Position numbers and translations under genes: made by a program. Shown here one piece after another: positions 1-12,459 of a stretch of DNA of 64,000 bases (position 1 is its first letter; the number at the start of each line of letters is the position of its first letter). The stretch is from Diospyros lotus (lineage: Eukaryota; Streptophyta; Magnoliopsida; Ericales; Ebenaceae): the NCBI RefSeq assembly GCF_014633365.1, contig NC_068339.1:14345925-14409924 (forward strand), given 5' to 3'. The notes beneath the pieces are model-generated. The model was given only the letters and a program-made list of their open reading frames with translations. It was not told the origin of the DNA and searched no databases.

Positions 1-11
1 AGGCTACTCAC

Positions 12-107
12 CGACCGACCATGGGCTTCCCAAAGGAAAGGAAGATCACTCCAAGAAGATGAGATCTGACCGAAGAAGGAAAGAACCAGCTTACGGATCT
101 CAGCCAT
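12..107 (-). CDS. Putative first coding exon of an unidentified host gene (partial, runs off the left edge)
   Basis: Reading leftward, an ATG at 107-105 opens 32 codons that end exactly at a GTGAGT splice donor (intron starting at position 11). The peptide begins MAEIRKLVLSFFGQ and ends WEAHGRS. The exon follows a CT-rich leader (about 130-170) and a TATA box (CATATAAAAG, minus strand, near 193-203), and the upstream DNA is rich in TGGGCY elements. I do not recognise the product, and only one exon is in the window. The exon call rests on the start, open frame, donor and promoter order together. It could instead be part of a repeat-derived promoter. Confidence 0.35.
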
Positions 108-189
108 CGAAGGAAAGGATCGGGAGAGCAAAGAGAGGAAGAGAGAGAGAGAGAGAGGCCGTTAAATGAGGGCAAAGAAAGCAGAAAAG

Positions 190-420
190 ATGCCTTTTAT
201 ATGGTGGTGCTAGGGCACGGTTGCAAAGGGCCATTTGGCTTGGGCTTGGGCTCGGCTTGGGCTTCCTTAAGCCTTGAGCAAATGGGCTCAGCCCATTTCT
301 CCTCCAAAGGCCTAATTAAGGGCTTATGGCCCGACTTTTAATGGGCTGCCAATGGGTGGTATTTTAGACGGTACTTCAATCCTGGGCCGAAGCCTATGAA
401 GATAAACCCGAATATTTCAT
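190..420 (-). promoter_or_regulatory. Promoter rich in site II (TGGGCY) elements with TATA box
   Basis: Many TGGGCT/TGGGCC cores, on both strands, lie between about 235 and 395, next to a minus-strand TATA box near 193-203. Clusters of TGGGCY (site II, TCP-bound) are typical of plant genes for ribosomal, mitochondrial and proliferation functions. The arrangement points to transcription leftward into the exon at 107-12. Confidence 0.5.
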
Positions 421-2263
421 CATAGCCTTGGGCCTCTTTGGGAAACAAAAAACAACACATTCTTCACTACTTTTTGATGAATTCAAATTGTTATTTTCAA
501 AAATTTCTTCACAATTTTTAACTAATTTTTCATTTAAACATTCATTTGGTTTTTCTAGCATTTGTTGTTTAGTATTAAAACACCATTTTGGGATTAAATT
601 AATTCTTTCACATTTTTTAAAATCATACTTTTTAGTAGACATTTTTATTCAAATAATAACTAATTTAGAGCCCTTAATATTATTTTATTAAAATAAAAAT
701 AATTATAAAAAGTACAAGGAAGTAAAAACTGTAACACTTAATTATACTCTTTTAATTACATTTTTTTGGTGAAGTTGTGATCAGAGTCGACCCAACAGTA
801 AGGTAGGCAGCCGCCTAAGCCCCCCAAATTCAAAAATTTATAATTTATATATATATTTATTTTTTAATAATAAATATTTTATTAAAAAAAATTACATACA
901 AAAGACTATAACCTTTTGTTTTCCCTTCCCCATTCTCTGCCTAATTTTTTACCGTTGCTATTCACAGTTCCCATAATCTTATTGACCCACTTTTCCCACT
1001 TCCCCCCTTTTCTCTTTCTTTCGCGCGCGTGTGCACGCACCTAAGCAACATATGTGTTTTGTTTTTCTCACTCTTGGCCCCGCTTTCTCTCTCTCTCTCA
1101 CTTACTATGACTGTTGGGCTGGCTTTGGTTCGGTCAACAATCACTTCAATTCGGTGTTGGGTTCTAGCCTCTCTCTCTTGCAAGTCCAGGTCGCAACCTC
1201 GCTCGTTTCAGCCTTCAGGCTTCACTGCTTTAGCAACAACAATCAACATCTGTGTTCGCCTGTTCAGTACGCGTTTTGTTTCTTTTTACTTTAACTTTGT
1301 TTCTGTGCTTGTTGTTTTTGAGGCTTTCGAGGTGTTCTTGTGTGGGTGTTTTTTTAGCTTTGATTTGTTGTGAACTTGTGATTAGCTATCTTTCATTTTT
1401 TCTATGTTCATGTTCACTGATTTTGAGTCTGTTAGTGTATGTCAATATTCTGTTTGTGAGAATTACTTTGAGAAAGAAAGGAGAAGTTTTGGGTGGATGA
1501 GTTTTGGGTGTTTAGATTAAATGCTCAAGGATAAGAACTTTGATCCAATTTTAAGTACTTTTGCTTCATACTTTTACATACTCATCATGTGTGAAGATGG
1601 AAAGTTATTAAATCAGTGCTTATTGTCAATTTGACTTTTATAAATCTTTTGTGTTTGTATTAAATTGATGTTTATTGTCAATTTTTTGGGATTAAATAAG
1701 TGGTTGGATTCATAATGTGTGTGCATTTTTTTTTATTGAAGAGTATGTTTATGAAATTTAAATAATGGGCATGCACTAATTAGACTCAATTTTTAAATAA
1801 ATTTCATTTACATAATCTATGATTTAAGTCATTGATTTAAGTTTAATTATACAAAGACTCTGTCTATTGTGGTTTAAATCTAGGATTTGATATTTGTTAA
1901 AAAGTGACTATTATATATATATATATTGTGGTTTAAATCTATGAACTTTGGAAGAGTGTAATGGTGTCATCAACCCTCGTTGTCTATTGTCAATTTTTTT
2001 TTTTTTTGAATTCCAATTTTTATTTATATTCTTCTATAAAATTGAGTGCTATGATTCAATTGATTTTCATTAAATTAACACTTAAAAATTTATTTTGGTT
2101 CATGTTAGGATTAAATTGAAGATCATCATTGAGAAAAATCACTTGAAGAGTCTAATTTGGATTTTGAAAAAATCTGGGATTGCTATATACTTGGAGCTTA
2201 TAAGACTTTCTAGGTGATACATTTTTTTTTACTCAATTGCTTAATTTTTATCACCAAGTTAAT

Positions 2264-4540
2264 ATGTCCAATAGAAAATATGTATTAGGGTATGAGAAAC
2301 TTGAGAAAAAAAATAGAATAAATAGTTTGATTCAATCTCAAAAAGACGCTCTTGAAAAATTTATTACGAGTAATAAGAGAGACCTAAATAGTCAAAGTAA
2401 TGAAACAATTGAACACATAGCTTTAAATGAAATAGAAGATAAAGAGATGATGGTAGATCAAACCATTGAGAATTATAATGACGAAAACTGTGATAATAAT
2501 ATGGTTGGTGGAGAATGTCAAGAAAATATAGAAGAAGAGAAAATTAATATTGAAACTAAGATATTAACAATAACCCGAGTAATGTTTCTATTAATATTTA
2601 TGGTTCGGGAAGATGAAAAAATATTGATATTAAATTAAGAGACTTATTAGTCGAAAAATGTCCAATTAGAGAAGTGATTTAGATTTTCTAAAGGATAAAA
2701 CTTCCAGTCATTTCTCCACTTTTTATTATACGAGGAGGCTATCAAATGGGGAAACTTATGATAGAAGATGGTTGGTATAGTCAAAGGATCTTGACAAAGT
2801 TTATTACTTTTGTTGCAAACTATTTGGTACAAAACCTAGGTGGGAACCAATTTGGCAATGAAGGAACTAAAGATTGAAAAAATCTTAGTACTAAGATGAA
2901 AAGCCATGAAACATTTAAGGAGTACTTACTTAACATGAATGCTTGGCTTGATTTAGAATTGAGATTTTCTAAGAATAGATAAATTAACAGGGATGTGCAA
3001 GTCAGAATTAGTAAAGAAATAAAACATTGGTGAAATGTTTTTAAAAGAATCATTGTTGTTGTAAAAGCTTTAACTAAAAATAATTTGATATTTCATGGAA
3101 TTAATGAAAAGATTTGTCATGTGAATAATAATTTTTTTTTAAGTCTTATTGAGATAATAGCTAAATTTGATCCAATATTATAAGAACATGTTCGGTGTAT
3201 TCAAAATGGTGAAATTCATCATCCTTACTTGGGACATAATATTCAAAATGAATTGATACAGATGTTAGCACATGAAATCAAGAGTATGATTTTGAAGAAA
3301 ATTAAAGAGGCAAAATATTTTTCTATTATATTTGATTGTACTCCAAATTTAAGTTACCAAGAACAAATGTCTCTCATATTAAGGTGTGTGGATATTTCAA
3401 CTAGTCCAATAATAATTGAAGAATATTTTATAGAATTTTTAAAAGTGGATGACACTTCTGGAAAAGGCCTCTTTAGTGAACTTATAAGAGAAATTGAAAA
3501 TTTGAATATCGATATCAATGATATAAGAGGGCAAGGATATGATAACGGGTCTAACTTGAAGGGAAAGCAATAAAGTGTGTAGAAAAAAACTATTGGAGAT
3601 AAATTTTAGAGCATTATATACCCCATGTGGTTGTCATAGTCTTAATTTAGTAATTTATGATGTTACAGCCTCCTCTTGTATTAGAGCTATATCATTTTTC
3701 GAAGTTCTACAACACATATATTCATTATTCTCTTCTTCATCCAAAAGATGAAAAATATTAAAGGATAACATATCTAATTTAACTGTCAAATCATTGTCAC
3801 AAACTCACTAAGAAAGTCGTATTAAAAGTGTCAAGGCAATTAGATTTCAAGGTCCAAAAATACGAGATGAGTTGTTTAAATTAGCAAAAAGTAGTGATTA
3901 TCCTAAAATAAAGAGTGAAGCTAAATGTCTTGCGATATATGAATTAGAGAATTTTGAATTTTTTTGGGCATGACTATTTGGTATTATATTTTGTATGCAG
4001 TTAATTCAGTTAGTAAAAGCTTTCAAAGTGAAGATATGCATATTGATGTTGCTATAGATTAATTAAAATAATTTTTTTTCTTTTTTTGAAACTTACAGGG
4101 AAAATGGATTTCAATGCTATGGTCTCTGCCAAAAAACTTGCAAATGAAATGGAAGTAAAACCCATATTTCGTGAAAAACATGTGATTTATAGGAAAAAAA
4201 ATAATTTAATGAAAATGTCGATGATGATAAAACACAATTTGCTGAAAAATCTTTTAGAGTTGATTATTTTATATACATGATTGATCAAGTCATTTATTCA
4301 CTTCGAAATAGGTTTGAACAATTTTGAATATATGAAAAAAATTGGATTTCTATGCAATTTTAAGAAATTAAAATCAATGGATGAAGATGTTTTAAAATAG
4401 TATTATTTGAATCTTGAAAATGTTCTTAAATTTGATGAACTTTTTCATATAGATGATTTAGATTTAGTTTTACAATTAAGAGTGTTAAGAGAAACTTTTC
4501 AAGAGGAAAAAAATAGTCCAATGGAAATTCTTCATTACAT
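2264..4540 (+). pseudogene. hAT transposase relic, N-terminal and central part (TTF/DUF4371 type)
   Basis: The start reads MSNRKYVLGYEKLEKKNRI, which opens plant TTF-type zinc-finger/hAT-dimerisation proteins. An open block at 3229-3573 carries the DUF4371-like core, with signatures IIFDCTPNLSYQEQMSLI, EYFIEFLKVDDTSGKGLF and IRGQGYDNGSN. Downstream, degraded frames still show the family order (NPRAFYTPCGCH-like around 3600-3640, then the region before the C-terminal dimerisation domain). Several stops and frameshifts occur, for example at 2636-2638 and 3571-3573. The reading stops near 4540, at the MEILHY.. segment, where an insertion begins. Confidence 0.8.
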
Positions 4541-6685
4541 TTGTTGTTGTTCGATTACAACAATGATTTTATAGGTAAAAAATCGCCGATGGATGACTCA
4601 TGTGTAGCTTATCCGAGCGATGGGTGAGGGTTGAGCGACAACGATGGATGAGTCTCTAGGGGTGAAGCAACAACGATGGATGACCCATTCGGCGATGGGT
4701 GACCTGTTTGGAAAGAAAATCATTTAGGGGCGCGAGTAAGAATCCCCGCACGAACTCTCCAATGCTTAAAATCAGCCTCTTGTAGAAGTGAAGTACTTGA
4801 AGGCAAGAAGTGAGTACGAGTGTGAGAGTTTGCGTATTGAATGGGGGCGAAGATCCATTTATTTATATCGATGGAAGAGGCTACTAGGTGTCGGGTGACC
4901 CGATTTTCTCGACGAGTAACTTGGAGGTAGTTTTGACTGGATCTCATGGGAGTGATGGCTCGTAAATTGTAAGCGTGGGCACTAGGGTGCACCTATGGCA
5001 CCCTAGTGTAAGGGTAACTTAGGGGTGCGAGAAAGGGCACGAGCATGGGCATAGTCGCCCGGGGCTACGCTGGGCCGCATGGGATCATGAAGAGTAGTAA
5101 GGGGCACCCCCTAGTGAGGTTCACTGTAACACCCCGCCTCACTAGACGTGTCACTATAAGGCAATTTCCGGGATTTTTTTTTTTTCCAAGATAAACACGC
5201 ACGGTGTTCTAAGAACAATCTTCACATGCAGATACAAATCCCGAGAACCCCAGTCTTGCCCATTTAACTATCAAAAGCAATAATCTTAAACTAAACGAGA
5301 CATAGAATAACGCAACGGATATATTAACATCAAAATACTGTGGTTCTTACATAGTATTTCCATAACAAAATACGTAATACAGATAACCAAATGATAACAA
5401 CGTTATCGTACAACTATCCATACACTAGCTGAAATACATACTAAAACCCCAAAAAGTTACAACGAATATCAATCTATGCACCATTGACCTTCAACCGGCC
5501 ATTTCCTTGCCCTCGTAGCAGTCCCTGGCTGGAACATTGAACGTTCCAGGGGCATAACCCAGGTTAGATGATAAAACATCTAAGTGATAGCATGAAACAG
5601 TTTACATAATGCATGGAAGACATATGAGCATGGCATATAAAGACAAAACGACATGCAACACGTCTAACTTGAGAAATCTCCCTGACATACTCAACTTCCC
5701 GTGGAAAATTCATTCCACACACCGTTGGGGTTGACCTTGCCACGACATACTTAATCTCTCGAGTGCCCTACCGTGTCACTCGTTCACATGGATTAACCTT
5801 GTCCCATTCTCAAGTAGACCCCATCCCGTCCCACAAGGACCCAACATTGACACGAAAATCAATACCCCGATGATATGAAAAATCACATGCCATGCACCGA
5901 TTATTTTGCAAGTAAAATAGTTGATGCAATATACCACATGATCAATATGCAAATGATGCCATAAATAGATGAATAAATCGCATAAGCATAGCACCCCGAG
6001 TTCTGGTCTCGAGTGCCCTACCGTGTCACTCGTTCACCTGAACTCACTACACCCACACCAAGACATATCCAAAACAAGTGTAAAACTAGAGACAAACCAC
6101 TCACCTTATTCAAAAAGTCGATTTTTGCCTCGAAAAACGTGTTAAGCCTCAAAATGTGCGTCTGAATAATTTTCTGGCTTTGATATGCTCCTCCAGCCTC
6201 AAATTAATCCTCACAATTTTCTAGGATTTTTCGGAAGATTTTCCCTATTTTTCCTCATTTTCCCTATATTTCTTCCATTTTCTTCTTTTTCTTTTCTTTT
6301 TTTCTTTCATCTTCTTCCTCCAGCTTTCTTCTTCCTTGCGCCCGCCATGCGCGCACGACCAACTCCGCCCAACTGCGACACCGGGGACCCCGAGGTGAGG
6401 TTCACACAGGGGTGCAAGCACGGGTGAAGGCGTGCGCGTGGCCGCCTAAGGTTGTGTTGGGCCGCTCGGGGGCACCCTCGATGAGGGTCACCCTGGGCTG
6501 CGCGGCTGTGTGGGCTTGGGCGCTCACTGAGGAGGGCGAATGCGAGTCGGGGTGTCGTAGTGGCTGTGTTGCAGGTCGTAACCATGCATGCGGGGCTTCT
6601 GTTTGGCCATGCATGTGGTGCTCTCATTTTTTTGATTCTTTTATTTATTTTCGATAAGCCACTTCATCCATTTATTTTTGTAGGA
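4541..6685. mobile_element. 2.1-kb insertion inside the hAT transposase
   Basis: Transposase homology stops at 4540 and resumes at about 6688. The flanks are TACAT (4536-4540) and CACAT (6686-6690), compatible with a 4-5 bp target duplication. The left 580 bp holds recurring CGATGGATGA-type motifs and no gene that I recognise. The right part (from 5125) is a minus-strand LTR fragment. The ends do not show TG...CA, so the element type is uncertain. Confidence 0.5.
5125..6650 (-). repeat. Truncated long LTR fragment, family shared with 14.8-25.7 kb
   Basis: On the plus strand it begins TGTAACACCCCGCC, the inverted end of the LTR family seen at 14.8-25.7 kb. It shares the GGAACATTGAACGTTCC-like palindromic motif (about 5530; compare 22027) and the pyrimidine-rich stretch (about 6230-6340; compare 24050-24240). 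The phrase GAGTGCCCTACCGTGTCACT occurs twice, at about 5760 and 6011. The other LTR end (GGGGTATTACA) is missing, so this copy is incomplete. Confidence 0.55.
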
Positions 6686-6687
6686 CA

Positions 6688-6954
6688 CATCAAATCAAAA
6701 GAGTAGATTATTTTTCGAATGCATATATTGCTTATAGAATATTGTTCACAATTCTAATTTCAGTAGCTTTTGCAAAAAGAAGTTTTTCAAAATTGAAATT
6801 GATAAAATCATATTTGATGTCAACTACATCGCAAGAAAGATTGAATGGATTAACTATATTATTCATTGAACATGATTTATTAAATAAACTTGATTATGAA
6901 GATTTAATCAACAATTTTGCATCTCAAAAGATAAGAAAAATTGATTTTGCATAA
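6688..6954 (+). pseudogene. hAT transposase relic, C-terminal dimerisation domain
   Basis: The translation reads [16 protein letters not shown], then [19 protein letters not shown] and [17 protein letters not shown], ending [13 protein letters not shown] and a stop. This is the hAT C-terminal dimerisation signature (canonical [20 protein letters not shown]); here the hallmark AERSFS has become AKRSFS. It continues the protein broken at 4540. Removing the insertion joins the two parts, apart from a 5-nt duplication of TCAAA. Confidence 0.85.
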
Positions 6955-7499
6955 AGTTGAATATAGTTCGACACATATATGTTTGTGGAATGAAAATTTG
7001 TTTATTATTGGTGAACTTTATTTTTTTAATGCTATTAGTTTAATATTTTATTTTGTTTCCTTCTGTAGAAGAATCAAGAATGCATATATTTTTTTTTATT
7101 TACCTTCTTTGCTGAAATCGAAGTCACGAGTGGCGGGGAACTGCGCAAGGGTGGTAATCCCAAGAATGCATAGGTTTTTGCTCGGCTTGCACCGACCTTG
7201 TTAGAGTTTCAAGAAAAATTAGTTTTATTTTTCTTTATTTATTGTAGTAGATTGTTTGGCTTTTTTTGATCTCTAAGATACTATATATATTTTAGTTGAA
7301 AATTACTATCGTTAAGAGATTATCGTATTTTGTAATTGATTGAATTTTAATATTTTTTTAATTTAATGAAATGATGGAATTTTCTTGTAAAAATGTGTAT
7401 TATATATTTTGTTACAAAAAAGTTAATGCTCTTGAGAAGGCCTTAAGAAATTTTTTCGCCTAAGGCCTTCAAATTTGTTGAGCCAGCTCTGATTGTGAT

Positions 7500-8726
7500 A
7501 AAACTTGATATTATTACTTGTATAAAAATAATCAAAATATCATCTCAGTCACCAATTATATTTTGATTTATGCATGATCATCCAAATTTTGCATTTGCAA
7601 TTTAACATAAAAGTTCAAAAACCAAATCAACATAGTCATAGAGAGAGAGAGAGATAGAGACCTTTAGGCTCCGACAACATCTTTGCTGCTGGAAAAGGAG
7701 CCATTGTTGTCAAAGTGTCAATCAAATCGACAGTGTTGCTGCGACAACAAGGCTAGATGAGAGTGCTACTACGGTGATGAAGCCAGATGGGAGTGTTGCA
7801 TGAGACTCCTCAACTCCATTTCTCTTCCTCGCATGACCACGTCTCTTGGTCTCCTTTCGTCCTCTGGTGTCTTCTAGTTTCATTTTGTCCTCCGACGTCT
7901 CCTTTCTCTCTTTGGTGTCTCTTGGTCCCCTTCGACTTTTCTCTTTCTTTCTTTGGATGACGTCTCCCTTCTTGAATCTTCTGGTCTTCTCATTTTTTGG
8001 GGGTCTTTTTTTTTTTTAGGGATCTTAGGCATAGGTCTTAGAGGTATAGGCATAAGCCTCTAAGGCCTATACCTTGAGCTGAGAGTGACTCCCGTGGAAT
8101 GCTATAACCTTTTGTTTAGAGGGTTAAGTGCGTTTAATTAATGTACTTAATTTTAGCATCTGAATATTTTTATTAATTCTGTTAAAGAGTGTCTGCAAAA
8201 CCCTTGTTTAAATGAATATATATATATATATAATGGGATGATACAAATTGTTAGATTATTCTTTAATCTTTGAAACAATTTCTATTCATTAGGAAAAAAA
8301 AAAAATCATCAATGAGCTTACAACACAGTCGTACACTAAAACAAAAAGGTGTATAGGAACATGTTTCTTATATTTCTCAGTTTTTATGTCATTTTTTTAT
8401 TAGGATTAGATTACATGCATCACGCTCTGAAATTAAAAAATAGTTACCAGAACCTTCAAAACGTAATTTATAAACATATTTGGACGAGGTGTTGGTGTTT
8501 GAACACAAACAGTAAACCCCAAAGACGCTAAAAAATGTTGTTCGAAGAAATAAATATTTCGATACAGCTCAAAATATTTTGACTGCAGACATTAATTAAA
8601 GCCACTGCATTTAATTACTGAAGCCATTCAGATTTTAGTCTGATGAATGATGGCAAACACTAACTACTGCACGAGGCAGGCAAAAAAATTGAGAACTCTT
8701 ATCTTTTAAAATTTTATTTTAGGATA
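7500..8726. other. Intergenic DNA without recognisable gene
   Basis: AT-rich sequence with a GA microsatellite (about 7640-7660), a pyrimidine-rich stretch (7800-8000) and a short imperfect palindrome around GCCTCTAAGGCCTATACC (8050-8085). No coding signal was seen. Confidence 0.6.
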
Positions 8727-8736
8727 TTTTTTTGTT

Positions 8737-9889
8737 GGGTAAAATTAATAAATAGTCACTGAACTTTAAAGTTGTAATTATTTGCTCACTCAACTTTAAA
8801 TTGTAACCATTTACTCACTCAACTTTATTTATCGTTAACCATCCATCACTCGTTATAACTCCGTTAAATATTATAAACGAAAAATACTAACGGAATCTAA
8901 CGTGACTAACAGAATCTGACGTGGCAAAAGTAAATTTAACAAACACTCACTGAACTTTAAAAATGTAACTAATTACTCACTGAATTTTGCTCAACGTTAA
9001 CCATCTATCACCCGTTACATCACCGTTTGCTCTTGAAAAACACCCGTTACATCACCGTTTTATCTTGAAACATATTAAAATTTTTTTATATACATTTAAG
9101 ATCACTTACTTTTCAAACCAAAAGTCAAAAACTAAACTAATAATTTAAATTAAAAAAATTATTGATGCAAATCAAAAGTAAAAAAAAAATCTATTTAAAT
9201 TTTTTTACCTTCATTACGAATAAAGAAATTCACAAAAAAAAGTATTCAATAATGAGACCAAAAGTCAAAAACTAATTACAAAAATCGTACTTCTTCTATA
9301 CAAAAAAATGCATATGATATCATTTTCTTAGAAATACGATTTTTGTAATTAGTTTTTGGCTATTAGTCTCATTATTGAATATTTTTTTTTGTGAATTTCG
9401 TTGTTCGTAATGGAGATAAAAAAAATTTAAATAGATTTTTTGTTTACTTTTGATTTGCATCAGTAATTTTTTTAATTTAAATTATTAATTTAATTTTTAA
9501 CTTTTGGTTTGAAAAGTAAGTGATCTTAAAAACATATAAAAAGTTTTTAATATGTTTCAAGATAAAATGATGATGTAACGGGTGTTTTTCAATATCAAAC
9601 GGTGATGTAACGTGGTAATTGATGGTTAACGTTGAGCAAAGTTCAGTGAGTAATTAGTTACATTTTTAAAGTTCAGTGAGTGTTTGTTAAATTTATTTTT
9701 GCTACGTTAGATTCCGTTAGCCACGTCAGATTCTATTAGTATTTTTCGTTTATAATATTTAACGGAGTTATAACGAGTAATGGATGGTTAACAATGAGTA
9801 AAGTTGAGTGAGTAAATGGTTACAATTTAAAGTTGAGTGAGCAAATAATTACAACTTTAAAGTTCAGTGACTATTTATTAATTTTACCC
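8737..9889. mobile_element. Mutator-type foldback element with ~550-bp inverted repeats
   Basis: The sequence begins GGGTAAAATTAATAAATAGT and ends with its reverse complement, ACTATTTATTAATTTTACCC. The two arms stay complementary, with small differences, to a short loop near 9285-9335. Each arm carries diverged direct repeats of the phrase CTCACTGAACTTTAAA..TGTAA. The flanks are identical 10-bp direct repeats (TTTTTTTGTT at 8727-8736 and 9890-9899), the length expected for Mutator-like elements. There is no ORF, so it is non-autonomous. Transcribed, it would form a very long hairpin. Confidence 0.85.
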
Positions 9890-10129
9890 TTTTTTTGTTT
9901 GAGTTTATGTTTTATTTAAAAAAATTAAATTATTTTTAATTATATTTGATTGTGTTTTAGATGCAAATCATCGAGAATAATTTTTTTTTATATTAAGATA
10001 TATAGATATTTTAACAAGTTTGATAAAAATAAAAAAATATTTTATAATTTTTTTAAAAATAGATAATATCTCTGCTTAATGTCTTTTTAATGTACTCAAA
10101 AGTATAATAAAAAAATCTTAATTTGATGT

Positions 10130-11310
10130 AAATAATATGATAGGGTAATTATATGATAATAAATCTAATATGAAAGGTAAATAATAAAGTGTGCAAAAAT
10201 AATTATTAAATATAAATTCTAGAATATTTTATACATTATGTAATTGTTACAACTTTAATTTAATTCTTTGTGATATGGGTAATTAATGTGCTAATACTCT
10301 GACATTTTTTGGAGTGACACAATGCATATATTCATTATTTTCTTCTTCTACAAAAAAACAAAAAATTTTGCAACATGTTTCTAATTTGACACTTAAGCCA
10401 TTATCACAAATATGTTGGGAAACTCATATTAAAGTGTTAAAACAATCAGATTTCAAGATCTATGAATCAGAGATGCTCTATATCAATTAGCATAAACTAG
10501 TGAGAATTCTAAAATAAAAAATGAAGTTATTTCTCTAGCAATATATGAAATTGAAAATTTTGAATTTCTATAATTAAGCATGATTATTTGGTATGATATG
10601 TTGTTTGATACTAATACAGTTAATAAATATTTATTATGTAAAGATATGGACGTTATTGTTGCAATAAATAACTTGAAAAATCTTATTTCTTGTTTCTAAA
10701 ATTATAAATAAAATGTGTTTAAATCTTCTATGATTTTTATTAAAGAGATTATAGAGCAAATATATAAAATCAAAGTTTTGTGTAAAAAGTACAACAAGGA
10801 GAAAGAAATAATTTGATAAGAATGAAAATGAAGAAATGAAATTATCTATTGAAGAATCTTTAAAAATTAATTATTTTACATATTTAATTGATCATATCAT
10901 TTTTTCTCTTCAAAACATGTTTGAACAATTTAAAATATATGAAGATAATTTTAATTTTTTTATAATATAGAAACGTTAAAATTGTTTGATGATGATAATT
11001 TGAAGAAAAATTATTTAAATTTTGAAAACTTTTTAAAATATGACATGCTCTTTGATACTGATGGTTTAAATTTATTTTCAGAATTAAAAGTTTTAAAAGA
11101 AATTATAACCATAGAAATAAAAATACCATTTTCCATACTAATTTTTATAAAAAAGAATTAATTCTTTTTCAAATGCATGGATAGCTTATAAAATACTAGT
11201 AATCATTCATGTTACTATAATTTCAATATTTTTTTAAAAATTAAAATTAATAAATTCTTATTTACATTCAACTATGTCATAAGAAAGATCAAGTAATTTG
11301 TGATGTTTTG
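10130..11310 (+). pseudogene. Second, more decayed relic of the TTF-type hAT transposase
   Basis: Scattered frames match the hAT transposase of 2264-6954 in the same order. A degraded YDN.SN.KGK segment lies at about 10160-10185. EEMKLSIEESLKINYFTYLI and FEQFKIYEDNF lie at about 10830-10940. IAYKILVIIHV and LKLINSYLHSTMS lie at about 11190-11280. Stops and frameshifts are frequent. I found no terminal repeats, and its right side abuts a copia LTR. Confidence 0.7.
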
Positions 11311-11325
11311 CAATTGATATGGTTT

Positions 11326-12338
11326 TGTTGAAGAATACAATCGTATTTTGATGATAAAATTATTTTGTTAATAGTTATTAACTTGTGCTCCAAATTATTT
11401 TTATATGTTCTATTAAGCACCTAAATGAAAATCAATTTCATCATGCAATCTCATACTAAGAATTTTGTAATAAATTTTTTATAGCATTTGGAATGTTATG
11501 TTTTATTTTGTAAAAATGTGCAAAAAATTATTTAAAAAGTATTTTTATCATTGCCACAATAATCTTACCATTGTTATAGTAATTCAACCGTTGCTATAGT
11601 ATATTCGACTAGTAATGACTAGTTTTTTGAAAGCTCCTGTGGACCTCTATAAATAGAGGGGTGGAGGTTCATTCAGATATTCTAAGAGAATTCATTACAA
11701 GTTTTCAAGTGTTCAATCTTTTATATTCTCATTTGTTTTTTATTTTTCTCTCAAAAGGGTTTGATTATCATTTGTATCATTTTATTCAAGTTTTATGTTT
11801 ATTTTGAGAGATATTGTAACTAAAAGTGTCTCCTCTTAGATCATCTCCTTTGTATTATTCTCAATTTTCCTAGCTCGAATAGCTAGAGGGCCTATATTGT
11901 TTGTAGGAGGTTTGTATTTTCTAACTTGTGAGTTAGATGACCTATTTGTGAAATATGAGGTTGTAATTCCTAGTAATATTGCTAGAGGGCCTATTAGGTG
12001 TGGTAGGAGATTTTAGTGAATTGCTTCAAATGCTTAGTGAGGAGTTAAGGTAGTGGATTATGTTTGGTTTGACTGAATTACTATAAATCTTTGTGTTCCT
12101 TTTGCATTTATTTTGGTCATGTTTCATTGTTTTTGAACCTCTTTTCATACTTCTTCCCTTCAAACTTATCATTCTTCTTCTTTAGGCTTTTTTTTTTTTC
12201 AAATTCTTTCAACACTTTTCTTTTAATGTATTTTTTGAGTTTCCTAGAAAGTATTTCAAAATCTTTGTATTTAAATTTCTCAAACACCCAATTCACTCTC
12301 CTTTTGGATTGTGGTGCCATTGCTATATGATTATAACA
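11326..12338 (+). repeat. Copia-type LTR (5' LTR of a truncated element)
   Basis: It begins TGTTGAAGAATAC and ends TATAACA. Three nucleotides later comes a decayed tRNA-iMet primer site, TAGTATAAGAGC (12341-12352; canonical TGGTATCAGAGC). A TATA box (CTATAAATAG) lies at about 11647-11656. Recurring AGCTAGAGGGCCTAT / GTAGGAGGTTTGTA phrases mark the R/U5 region. A gag fragment follows, so this is the upstream LTR. The downstream LTR is not present. Confidence 0.65.
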
Positions 12339-12459
12339 ATTAGTATAAGAGCCAAGTTCTCAAAATTTTCAAAAGTTTTAACAACCTAGGGATAAAGATC
12401 CATAAATGGCATACATTTTTAGTTCATCCCAATTCGAGGGTTAAAACACCACTCGTCCA

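Larger units (their letters stand above)
782..7491 (+). mobile_element. Decayed hAT transposon (TTF/ZMYM-type transposase) with TIRs and TSD
   Basis: The left end begins CAGAGTCGACCCAACA. The right end, reverse complemented, begins CAGAGCTGGCTCAACA, so the termini are imperfect inverted repeats. Flanks are GTTGTGAT (774-781) and ATTGTGAT (7492-7499), an 8-bp target duplication with one mismatch, as expected for hAT. Inside is a plus-strand transposase relic (2264-4540 and 6688-6954) interrupted by foreign DNA at about 4541-6685. Region 820-2230 is a leader with a pyrimidine-rich stretch and no recognisable coding. The element is dead: many stops, and the transposase is split. Confidence 0.85.

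Noticed and set aside
1029..1500. Overlapping hydrophobic ORFs (up to 114 codons)
   Set aside because: They arise from T/C-rich leader DNA of the hAT element and have no recognisable domain.
8030..8095. Palindromic GCCTCTAAGGCCTATACC stretch as a third hAT end
   Set aside because: Only weak similarity to the hAT terminus and no 8-bp target duplication found.
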